From Phymatolithon calcareum (taxonomy: Eukaryota > Rhodophyta > Florideophyceae > Hapalidiales), in NCBI GenBank assembly GCA_977006965.1, contig OZ345363.1, positions 2,542,001 to 2,606,000 of the forward strand: a stretch of DNA of 64,000 bases. The letters are read 5' to 3'. The notes below the pieces were generated by a model. It was not told where the DNA came from and ran no database searches. It was given only the letters and a program-made list of their open reading frames with translations. Each line of letters starts with the position of its first letter. The first letter of the stretch is position 1. This document shows, one piece after another, positions 35,045 to 45,059 of the stretch. The translations under genes were made by a program, and so were the position numbers.

Positions 35045-35545
35045 TTGTTCTTGGGCAATACAGCACTGTACCGTTTCACAATACTCGTTCAACAGTTTTC
35101 CAAAGGTTGCATTGCGAAAGGAATGATACAGTTGCTAGATAATCTTGATGCACTTAGTCATCACTCAACAGCTGCCACATCAGATATCTCCGCACCATCT
35201 CAAATCAAGAGAAGAAAAACGTGTTTTCCTTCTTCGGCAGGCAGGTTGGAGACCGATCTGCGTAGCGGAGTGCTTGAAGATGGTAGAACAGGAAGAGGGA
35301 TGGCAGCAGATGTTCGCGAAGAATTGATGAAATTATTCCGAATTCTTATACAATGACCAATAGTGCAGATCATGAGAAGATCAGACCCATCCTCACTTGA
35401 ACATTTGGCAGCACTTTGCACTAATCTTACTCTTGAGCCTATTATCGACATTCTCAGAACCCCATCGAAGCCTACTGCAGGCGGAACTAACATTCTTGAG
35501 TCTTCGAGATATAGCTGTTCGGACTTTCAACGTCACTATCCTTGA
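35045..35545 (+). other. Open coding-like trace in segment X copy B, no family known
   Basis: Reads FLGNTALYRFTILVQQFSKG, then IQLLDNLDALSHHS, then RRSDPSSLEHLAALC, with one stop at 35354-35356. Copy A (21681-22170) has the same peptide with mostly conservative changes, and differs by an extra 60 bp that begins GTAACTT and ends TTTTAG, which could be an intron lost or deleted in copy B. No function can be offered. Confidence 0.3.
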
Positions 35546-37101
35546 GTGAAATGGATATCCTGCAGAAGGATTGCTTTGAGAATAACTCTGAGATATCCTG
35601 CAGAAGGATTGCTTTGAGAATAGCTCTGAGGAGACATTTTTATGCCGCTGCCTATTGTGCTGCATCTGTCTATCGATTTTACGAAAACCCTTGCCGAAAA
35701 TCCTCTCAGAAAACATACGTGAAGAATTGGATTCATGGAGATTCTGCGTGATGGCATGCAAGCTTTCGATTGTAAGATGTTTGAGAGCGCATGAAACGTA
35801 ATTCCCAGGTCGTGATCAGGTACGGCCTCTGCCTTTCAATGTCTAGCAGTTCTAAGAACCTCAGAGCGAGAACCTCCGGCCGTGTTCCAAGAGTTTCTTT
35901 CAACGACAGTGAGCCTATACTCTGGGGACAAATAAGATCCGTTGTCAATGTCCAAATCCTGTCTTTCGCAATTCAAATACTGTACCGTCATGAAGGGCCT
36001 AAAGTAGCGTGATATTATTTTATCAAGATTTTCGAAACTTTCTAGGTTCATTATATATGACTTTTCCTGTGGCCTGTACTTGATTAAGATACATTCGTTG
36101 TGGTTGATATTCAAAGATTCTATTGTTGTTTCGGAAAACTTTCGTTTCAGTAACAACTGTTGCTGTCCAGGTTTTCTTCCCGGACAATACTCTGGTCCGG
36201 ACTTGCGAAATACTCTTTCGCACGAACAGCGGAGCAGGGGATCGAGAAGCTCTGCAAGTCTCTTCGTAAGAGCTCGCAGCAATTTTACATTTCAATGATT
36301 TCATATCACACAACTATCATGAACAGTCGTGCAAAGGCCCGATCGACGAAACGATTGGAGTCAAAAGGATCACTTCTATCTGTGACCTCGAATAGTGCTT
36401 CTTATCTTGCCTAAGCATGCCCCGCACATTCTCTCGTCTTTATGCAAACTCTTATGACCCAATTCACCTCCAAAACAATATCTCATAGGATGAGTCTATA
36501 TGGCCCAAAAAATATTTTGGACCATATAGCCTCACATATTATGTCGTTCCGTTTTCATGACTAATCGTTTTGTATTGGCTATAAGCTCCCCTCGCGTCGG
36601 CGACGAAATGATCTACGATCAATCACACATCCAATATCAACTCGCACAAACGAGCTCTGCGGAAAAATGTGTCCGGTCTCTTAGTTTAAACTTTGCTGAT
36701 GACCCAGTTCCTTTCACAGGTACTGCAAACTGCGTTCAAGCATCCCTTGCGCATCTCATCAAAACTGTCTGGTATATTGAGCACCTTGGATCATGAGATC
36801 TTAATCCTGGATGCAAATATCTCTCCGTCTATGTCCGATCTGTACCTAAAGATCAATCTCCTGCTGAAAATGGCACAATTCACACCACCTTTGGCCCTAC
36901 TATCAAATAGTGGAGGAAAAGCTCTTCTGTAGACCTTCCAAAGTATTATTACACACCTGTGACAAGCAATGTGCTGCAAAGGAGTTTGTAAACTCTTCCG
37001 GAGGAAAACAGGTCCAACCAGTCTCCTGAGCGGCCACTTGTTCGGCTACACTCTGATACAATCCCACCCCCATCATTCAATATCCGCGAGCATGTCACAC
37101 C

Positions 37102-37541
37102 CGTAGTTGGAGGTTAGGGAAGTGATGAGGTTGAAGAAAAGGTTTGGTTGAGGTTGAATGATTAAGATTGAGATGAGTTGGGTGAAGATGAGTTTCTCAG
37201 TTTATTCCGATGCGAGGCACCTGAGATGGAAGTTATATTCCAGCCTAGTGCCAGTGGAAGAGCAATACTGGATGCATGCTGAGGTGAAATGCACTGGATG
37301 CATGCTGACGTCAAATAACCAGTGCTGACTAGTAATACACTGGATGCATTACGTGAACTGCTATTACTGATGCATCTGCACTTCCTCAATCTTAACGGTT
37401 TCAAGTAACCATTGACAACAACATAACTACTTGTAAGCATACTATCATACTATGACACCTTTCGACTCAACACGTCTACAGAGATCAGGCTTGATATTGA
37501 AATGTGTTGCGACTAGAGCTCCAAGCAACACACATCCAACA
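37102..37541 (-). repeat. copia 3' LTR
   Basis: 440 bp from CGTAGTTGGAGG (first T mutated) to CATCCAACA. Two 25-bp units ending TGACGTCA or a variant. Followed by the polypurine tract. Confidence 0.85.
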
Positions 37542-37555
37542 CTCCCCTTTGATCG
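37542..37555 (-). other. copia polypurine tract
   Basis: Plus strand CTCCCCTTTGATCG directly inside the 3' LTR. On the coding strand this is a purine run ending AAAGGGGAG, the usual plus-strand primer of copia elements. Confidence 0.7.
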
Positions 37556-37559
37556 AAGG

Positions 37560-40200
37560 ACATTACGCATCTAGTTTGCAAACTCCCATGTCTTGTGCGA
37601 ACTTAGCAGTCTTGAGGCGATCGAGCGGTTTTGTCAATGCATCGGCAACCATTGACTCCGTGTTGCAATACTTGATGTCCAGCTTTCCGGTGGCAACAAC
37701 ATCGCGTACATAGTGATATTATATGTCGATGTGCTTGTTTCGCTGAGTGATAGCAGAATTCCTTCCAGTTGCAATCGCACTCTGACTGTCGGCATAGAGA
37801 TTCATGCGAATAGGCTTATGGAGTCCATGGATATCCGCAATGCGTCTAGACAGCCAGAAAGCTTCCTTCGAGTTGGCACATGAATCTTTAAATTCCGCTT
37901 CGCACTTTGACGTTGCTTCCTGGAACGCCAACTTATGGATCCCCTGCAAGTAGAAAAATATAACCGCTTGTGGATCGCCGAGTTTCAAAACATCCTCCAC
38001 AAACCGAATCGGTATACACGATTGGAACTCTTGGAGCCGAAGAGAATACCGTAGCTTCGAGTACCTGCAATTTATCGGAGAACACGATTAACACCCATCC
38101 AGTGACGTTTCAGAGGCTTCTCGCAGAATGAAGATAGCTTGGCGACCGAGTCTGAGATGTCCGGACTGGTGCCGACCATCAAATACATGAGGCTTCCAAT
38201 GGCCGGGCGATACGGAACTTCATCAGACATCGACTCGGTGATGTCGATTTCATCCACTGAGGGTTTCTTGTGTCCGGACTCCATTGGGTTTTCTACTGGT
38301 TTTGCGTTCTCCATGCCAAAGCGTTCCAATACTGACTGAGCGTATGCCGACTGGGAGAGATGAAGTGTTCGGAGCGACCGATTATGGCGGATCTCAAGCC
38401 CAAGACACAGACTTGCGTCTTCAAGGTCCTTCATGTCGAATCGCTTGTTCAGCTCCCCCTTAATCCATGAAATGGCACAAGTATCGTTTCCGGCAATCAA
38501 CAAGTCGTCCACGTAAAAAGCGATGATCATAATCGAGTTTGACTTGTGCCGAACATACAGACATGGATCATTGGGACTGCTGGAGAAACCAAGCTCGTTG
38601 ATTAAGAACTTGCCAATGTTCGCATGCCATTGTCGCGGAGCTTGATTTAAGCCGTATAGTGCTTTTCAGAGCTTTCAAACAAGGTAAGGACGCTTAAGAT
38701 CTTGAAAGCCAGTTGGAACTTCCATGAAGATGTCTTCGTCAAGTTCGCCATGCAAGAAAGCGGTCACCACATCCATTTGATGGAGCTCCAAATCATGAAC
38801 AGCAACTGTTGCGAGTAAGATTCGGTTCGAGGTGAACTTTACGACTGGGTCATACGTTTCTCCGCAGTCCACCCCATGCACCTGCAGGAATCCTTTCGCA
38901 ACGATGCGAACTTTGGGACCTGTATCCTTCACTTTACATACATACTTGCACGGAAGCAAGTTCATACCGGACTTGCGAGGAACGAGTGTCCATGTATTGT
39001 TTCGGGTAAGTGACGAGTGTTCTTTCTCAATGGCGGGAGACCAGAAGTCTATGTTTCTATTTGATGTTGTTCGTTGAAATTTTGAGCTACTCCGTTTGAG
39101 ATGCAAGGTTTGCCGACTCGAGGGCAAGCATGGCTGTATGAGACGGAATATTCCAGGAGTCACTCGGTGGTTTTGAGATCCGAGCTGACCGACGAAGTAT
39201 GGGTTTGGAAATAATTGTAGAAGTCCCGTCCAAAGGCGGTGGAGATACTGTCCGTTCCCCATCGTCAGCATGATGACCTTGATCACTGTCCTTGTCGATG
39301 TTCTTGTTGTCCTCTTCCAGAGTATCTTCGACTTTTACAGCATCCTCAGAGATTTTAACTGCATCTATTTCAGGAGTCTCAACGGACATATCGGTTTCTG
39401 TTTGACTCAATCCGCTATCCGATTCGTCGAACGTCACGTCCCGCGACAAAATCACTTTGCGCAACTCTAGATCCAACAACTTATATCCTTTTCACGAAGT
39501 TGATTATCCCAGCATAATGGAATCTCGAGTACGAGGGTCAAGTTTCTTAACCTTGTTTCTAGGAATCACGTACCAGCACTTTGTGCCAAATATGCGCAAG
39601 TGTCCCAAGTCAGGAGCGGCACCCATCCATATGTGATGCGTGGTCGTGTTCGAAGGAAGTCCTCTTGACGTCACACGATTGCGAACATACACAGCAGTTG
39701 CAAGAGCTTCAGCCCAGAAAGTCTTCTCGATGCCTCTGTGATAAAGCATAGAGCGCACCAAGTTGAAAAGTGTGCGGCTCATGCGCTCAGCAACCCCATT
39801 TTGCTGTGGGGTATATGCGACAGTAAGCTGGTGATGAATGCCGTGATCGGAAAGGTATTCTTTAAACTCGCTGTACAGGTACTCGCCTCCGTTGTCGGTC
39901 CTTATGGCTTTGAGCTTTGACGTGGATAAGAAGTCCAGAACATTCAAGTGCATAAGCTGCTTTCCTGTGTGCGTTTCAGCCTACTTACGGAACTTTCGAA
40001 AACACTCAAAACTCTCCGACTTCTTTCTCATCTATGAATGTGATGAAGTACTGAGAGCCACCAAGCGACGGAATATCTATTGGACAGAGAACGCCAGAAT
40101 GCACGAGATCAAGGACAGCCTTTGAACGAGAGCTACTGGACTTCGGAATTGGCTCACGATGACCTTTGCCGGCGACACAGATGATGATGATGATGAAGAT
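37560..40200 (-). pseudogene. copia polyprotein: integrase, reverse transcriptase, RNase H
   Basis: Reading down the minus strand: a remnant of the pre-integrase region and start of integrase near 40030-40190 (GHREPIPKS, then HSGVLCPID and YFITFIDE, the first catalytic Asp); integrase core 39504-39953 with IRTDNGGEY (second Asp) and YTPQQNGVAER (Glu); an acidic linker 39087-39479; RT fingers and palm 38675-39286 with MDVVTAFLHGELDEDIFMEV; RT catalytic FYVDDLL at 38072-38530; RNase H 37719-38000 with KCEAEF, LYADSQSAIA and NKHIDI. Frame changes occur near 39960, 39490, 38670 and 38040. All catalytic residues named are present, but the chain is not continuous and gag/protease are deleted. Confidence 0.9.
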
Positions 40201-40219
40201 GCGCAGTGGTTTGCATGTG

Positions 40220-40237
40220 TTGACTGGGCCCATAACC
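40220..40237 (-). other. copia primer-binding site matching initiator tRNA-Met anticodon arm
   Basis: The plus strand reads CTGGGCCCATAACC next to the 5' LTR. That 14-base string is the anticodon stem and loop (CAU) of eukaryotic initiator tRNA-Met, so the element RNA is complementary to it. Drosophila copia and yeast Ty5 are known to be primed by a 5' half of this tRNA ending in the anticodon loop. The usual CCA-end match is absent. Confidence 0.8.
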
Positions 40238-40695
40238 TGTAGTTGGAGGTTAGGGAAGTGATGAGGTTGAAGAAAAGGTTTGGTTAAGGTTGAATGATTG
40301 AGATTGAGATGAGTTGGGTGAAGATGGGTTTTTTTATTCCGATGCGAGGCACCTGAGATGGAAGTTATATTCCAGCCTAGTGCCAGTGGAAGAACAATAC
40401 AGGATACATGCTGACATGAAATGCACTGGATGCATGCTGATGTCAAACGCACTGGATGCATGCGGACGTCAAATAACCAGTGCTGACTAGTAATACACTG
40501 GATGCATTACGTGAACTGCTCTTACTGATGCATTTGCACTTCATCAATCTTAACGGTTTCAAGTAACCATTGACAACAACATAACTACTTGTAAACAAAC
40601 TATCATACTATGAAATCTTTCGACTTGACACGTGTACCGAGATCAGACTTGATATTGAAATGTGTTGCGACTAGAGCTCCAACACACTTCCAACA
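40238..40695 (-). repeat. copia 5' LTR
   Basis: 458 bp from TGTAGTTGGAGG to CTTCCAACA. Has three copies of the 25-bp ACTGGATGCATGCTGACGT unit, against two in the 3' LTR. Confidence 0.85.
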
Positions 40696-40700
40696 ACATC

Positions 40701-42500
40701 ACAATGTTTTTCATTCCTCGTTGACTGGTCAGGAATAACGGGGCATCTCAGCGCATTCTAAGAGAAAAGAGGGAATACGATAACTCCAGATTATGAACGT
40801 ATGCCATCAAGTCTGTTTTCAGTGCTTTGAATATCAAGCTACGACGCGAGAATAAGACATACAAGTGTATTCGATATCAATACTTGGTTCCTGCGTATCA
40901 CCGGAGCTCATTGACCAGGGGAAGAAATGAGAAATCGTTTCGCACGTCAGGTTCTCAGACTATAAGTCTCAAAGTTGAGAAGGAAGACAAGAAGAGTAAT
41001 ACGGTATGATTTGCACTGCTTGCATATTTTCTGATTGTTGTAATTCCTAGACTGTGCGTGAAATAAGAGCTTCGAAAAATATCTTTCCAAGGATTTGGGA
41101 GAGCCTCAAGCAAGCTCTGGGCTGCTTGCGGTGGCTCCACATGCTGCAGACACATTTTCTACGTTTTGGAAGGAGAGCAAGTGCCGATTTCTTCAGTCGT
41201 ATTTCATTTTGTTTCTCGAACAGAACAAGCTCTACCAGAGTCCCGTCAGTTCCCGGAGAAATTCCATCACTCATTTCAAGACCGTTAATATGGCCAAGGA
41301 ATCACATTGGTACAGCGAGGATTCTCGGAGAATTTGATACTCAAGTCTTGGGAACGGCTATTCTGTTCAAAAAATGCTCTTTCAACTTATCTTTAGAGCC
41401 ATCGAAAGATCCGAATATGAAAGCTGAGGACTCTTTTGAAGATCTTTCCAATGCTGTCGTTCTGTGCAATCTAAATCTAAACAACGATACAAAAGACGAA
41501 ATGCAAGATCCATTTTTCGAATGGTGCACACCGAAGATATTGGCTGCAGTAAAGAATTTTCATTTCCCTCAGGGCAAATATTCCTCACTGTACGTGATAT
41601 CTTTGCACTTCCACTGCTTTTCTTTCGCACAAGATACGAATTAGAGAACTCGACGTACATAACAGGTCCTCAAATGCGGAGCTAGTCAACTTGATCAGAC
41701 TATAGAAGCAATTAAAATGCATACTTTTCTGACAGATGTACCTCAAAATGATACATAACTGCTCGCTATTACGTATCATAATTGAAAGCAAAGGTAACAG
41801 GAATCTCAGGTTGAGAAAGGTCAAAAATATTACATTGCTTGTTTCATTATCCATTTCTTCATCTTGTCTTACAACAACATCTACAATCCTGCGTCGCTTG
41901 AGGGGTCTTCGTCTTTTATTTATTATCTGATCAAGTAGGTTGCTCAGATTTTCTAACCTTGCTAAATCCCACAGAAAAATTTTGTAGATAATACTCTGTG
42001 TTACCACTTGCAGCACTCCTCCAGATGCACTGTGTTGCGGGACAGGCCCTTCCTGGTGATCATTTCCTCTTTTAAGTACTCTATTTTTCTTGCACAATTA
42101 GCGCAATATCTATACTTAGCTTTCTTTCAATCGATATTTGCTGCAGGATCGAAAACCATGGACTATCCACATCTTTCTTGGATCTTGAATGGTTCGCCTT
42201 TTACAGCCAGGTAACATTGTATCCAACCCCTGTATTCCTCATGCCATAAATACAAATTGATGTCTCCACAATTTGAACGGAAGCATAAGCTTCCATTATT
42301 TTTAATCCACACCAACAATTATATCTTCAATGGGAAGAAAGCTGCCTAAAGATCTCGCCTCCTCCCTTCCTCATTGGTAAGCTCATGCTCTCTTGTCCTC
42401 ATCAGTCTCGTGCACCTCACTTTCCTCTCTCCCAACGTCTTTGTGGCCACTACCATCATGGACCTTTTCTTCACCCAGTTGTGTATCCAGTTCGATATCC
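40701..42500. other. Continuation of segment X copy B, unassigned
   Basis: Resumes directly after the copia target duplication. The longest frame is 41054-41644 on the plus strand (196 codons), with FLEQNKLYQS in an alternative frame and no recognisable domain. No second copy exists in the window to test conservation, and no transposon ends or RNA genes were seen. Confidence 0.4.
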
Positions 42501-42506
42501 TACATG

Positions 42507-43680
42507 TTATGTATTTTCCCGATTTTTCGCAGTTTTGGAAGGATATTCTTCTTCACGTAACACGAGGCGTAACTCTCCATCGTTCCATGTGGACAGATTC
42601 AGCACAAATATTTTGCTCCTTGTCCATTTCTCCGATTTCCTTTTTCTCCTCATTAAAGTACTCGTTCGACTCAATATTATCATAACGAATATCTTCAATG
42701 ACATGAATTTCTTTCGGAACAAGGAAAAGAAACTTTGTAGGACAATGCAGCGTGAGAATAACTTGCAGACAGGAACTCGTACACCCATGGGAATGTATAC
42801 GGCGTGAGGACTGTTCCCATCAACATCAATAATGTCCTCTGGGAAGAGCTTGAAATTTCTACTGACTTCCTCATAGAGACCCCTCATCGTTATAGCGTCC
42901 TTCCCCTCTAACGCCCCTCATCCTCCCTCACTGGAAGTCACGTAGGCTTGCCGGAAATTCGCCTTATGCTTCATCTCTTCGTCGTCTTCCGAGAAAGTTT
43001 CTCCCCCAAGATAGAGAAGGCAGCGGTACAAGAGACAAGGATCATCTCTGAAATATATCCGTGAGTCTCCTCTGGATGAAACAAACAGTTGAGGGCAGAC
43101 CGGCTTCATACTTTTGCTCCAGGCCCCTTCAACGATATCTGTTATTGTCTCCATTGTATTTAAGAGATTGACAGAGTAAATATCTCCCTTTAGAATATAT
43201 ATTCCTGTGCATTTCTCATGAGTAAAGTGAGAATTTACGCCTCGGAACGATGCGTCGGCGATATCCGCCCAGTATTTCACATCAAATTCTTCGGTTTCGC
43301 TGTCGAGGAAAAGGTCCGCGCGATTAGCTCTCTGTTCGATGGCAGGCAAGGCATTACAAACCATTTCATTTTTATCATCACAGGGAACCACGGCTACGTA
43401 TTATGCCCTCGCATGACTGTATGTCAAACCATGAGCGTACAGGCATACAGAAGATCAAAATCCCGCACCTCCTGTGGAGACCTTCAGCAGCCCGTGTATG
43501 GTGTACGGCATGTGGGATCCGACATGTGGAATGCGGACTTTGACTGGCACCGGTGCTAGCGTGACTGATATCTATCCCATACCACTCCTCTAATTGGGCT
43601 TTTCTGCTTATGACAGGCCTAATTTGTTTCAAAATCAGACCATTTTCAAAGGGGTGCAGCGGCATCCCTTGTACAGTCAA
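42507..43680 (-). CDS. Possible multi-exon gene of unknown function
   Basis: Three minus-strand frames in a row look protein-like: 43378-43680, 42918-43391 and 42507-42887. The middle one (158 codons, ending GGETFSEDDEEMKHKANFRQAYVTSS) is acidic and well mixed in composition, not like a shadow frame. The last reads MRGLYEEVSRNFKLFPEDIIDVDGN, then a second frame downstream continues as DIRYDNIESNEYFNEE, which suggests introns or frameshifts. I recognise no domain. It could be a host gene with short introns, a decayed gene, or cargo of the nearby Mutator-like element. The exact ends are not established. Confidence 0.35.
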
Positions 43681-44111
43681 AACGCCTCTCTTTTGTCCCC
43701 TGCCGTTTCTTCAGATGGCACTCTACAGCGGGTTCTGGTAATTGTGGAATATTTTTCAAAATTTAAATTGAAAATAGGATTCCATTTCGAGAAAGCACTT
43801 TCGGGGATGATGGCACTCATTTGTGGAATGTCCATATTTCATATCATTTAGGGGAATTTACTAAAATGACCACGTAGTTTGCCCTATTTACTAAAATGGC
43901 CACCATGCATGGGTGTAGTTATGATACCGTACTTTTCTGTCAGCATCCAGCAAACGGTCCATCACTCAGGTCCGTTGAGACCGATACATGCGCAGGTGCC
44001 AACGTCTTGATCTTACAGTTATTTCGGTTTGTAAAACGGATCTGCCCTAGGACGAAACGGAACAATTTGCTCGAAGATCGCCATGTCCCACATTAAAGCC
44101 GCTCGGCGACC

Positions 44112-45000
44112 TTGCCGATTTCGATTTTTCGGTACACCATCCGAATCAAGCTACCGTCTTCGACAATGGACAGGCCGTTTAGGACCGAAATTGATATTGG
44201 TGCTCTTTTCCAGTCCAAGAATATCCTAAAGTCAGCTCTTTCCACCCATGCTGCACTAAAGGGTTACACATTTGCCGTCCTGAAAAGCAAAAATACCAGA
44301 TTGACGGCAATTTGTCATTCCAAATGGGCTGCATCCACTCACGAATCTACATGTGGCTTTCGGCTCCATGCCACGGGCAGCGAAAACGGATCGTTCGAAG
44401 TGAAGGCACGGAAGCCAGATCACAGTTGCGCGATCGGAATCGTCCCAAACCGGAGTCCTCACGGTTTCAATTGGGTGGCCGATATTGTTCAAGGACAAAT
44501 TAGTGACCAGCTGGACTATCCGCCCAAGAGCATCATTACAGACATTCGCCGTGAGCACGGAATCACAATTTCGTATAACGTGGCGTGGAGGGCACGCGAG
44601 CTGTGCAGGGAACGCATTCTAGGCTCCGTGTACAGCGGCTACGGTGCACTGGAATCCTACCTCAATCACCTTTCAAATGACAATCCGGATTCCTACATTC
44701 GATATGCCTCCCGCAACGGACACTTCCATCGCTGCTTTGTATTATATGGTGCATTGCTAGACGCCGCAGTACAATTGTACTATGTGCAGTTTCACCTTCC
44801 AAAGCGTTTTGCTTCTCGCCCTCTGTCGTGGTACCCAGATTAAGATACAGCATTTTCTCACTTTTTCCTTAGTCTGAATTCTGTAACTCGCAACCTTTCT
44901 CCGGTTTAGGGTTGATGGCGAGGTCCTGAAGGAGGCCATTTTCAATCCAATGGCTTCCGTTTCCATACCAAGAGATATGAACTTGGCAAAGCAAAACCAG
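44112..45000 (+). pseudogene. Mutator-like (MULE) transposase, N-terminal part
   Basis: Frame 44112-44843 (243 codons) matches the N-terminal half of MuDR-type transposases. FQSKNILKSALSTHAALKGYTFAVLKSKNTRL fits the Mutator DNA-binding region, followed by a Cys...Cys...His-x-C zinc-binding array (ICHSKW, STCGFRL, KPDHSC). Then come GFNWVADIVQGQI, IITDIRREHGITISY and WRARELCRERILGSVYSGYGALESY, the conserved block before the catalytic core. The core itself begins only in another frame after the stop: VDGEVLKEA near 44915, which looks like the DGT motif around the first catalytic Asp. It then stops at 45006. The DDE triad is therefore missing. The likely start is ATG 44165 or 44112. It is a truncated remnant. 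Confidence 0.75.
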
Positions 45001-45016
45001 GTCTAACAGAGACACA

Positions 45017-45059
45017 TTGGGTTCTGTGATCATTTTAATGATCACAAAAAACCCAATTT
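45017..45059. repeat. Short inverted repeat after the MULE fragment
   Basis: ATTGGGTT...GTGATCATT, two-base centre TT, AATGATCAC...AACCCAAT. It is perfect over the inner nine bases of each arm and again at the ends. Confidence 0.7.

Larger units (their letters stand above)
29643..37101. repeat. Segment X, copy B
   Basis: Aligned with copy A (16391-23639). It carries the same minus-strand helicase remnant and the same unassigned middle. Copy B is interrupted by the complete copia element (37102-40695), and its sequence resumes at 40696. A 40-bp tandem duplication starting GATATCCTGCAGAAGGATTG is present at about 35553-35634 in copy B only. Confidence 0.8.
37102..40695 (-). mobile_element. Ty1/copia LTR retrotransposon, internally deleted
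   Basis: 3' LTR 37102-37541, 5' LTR 40238-40695, coding on the minus strand. Target duplication: ACACC (37097-37101) on one side and ACATC (40696-40700) on the other; the unit 1 LTR keeps ACATC, so the difference is a later mutation. Order of pol domains is integrase - RT - RNase H, which defines Ty1/copia rather than gypsy. Total 3.6 kb instead of about 5 kb, because gag and protease are gone: only about 50 bp lie between the primer-binding site and the pre-integrase region. The two LTRs differ in the number of internal 25-bp repeats and by point changes, so the insertion is not recent. Confidence 0.9.

Noticed and set aside
40183-40202. GAT-rich microsatellite
   Set aside because: Only about six imperfect units inside the pre-integrase region; too short to matter.
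40020-40461. A 151-codon minus frame as a separate gene
   Set aside because: Most of it lies in the copia LTR; only its end is integrase sequence.
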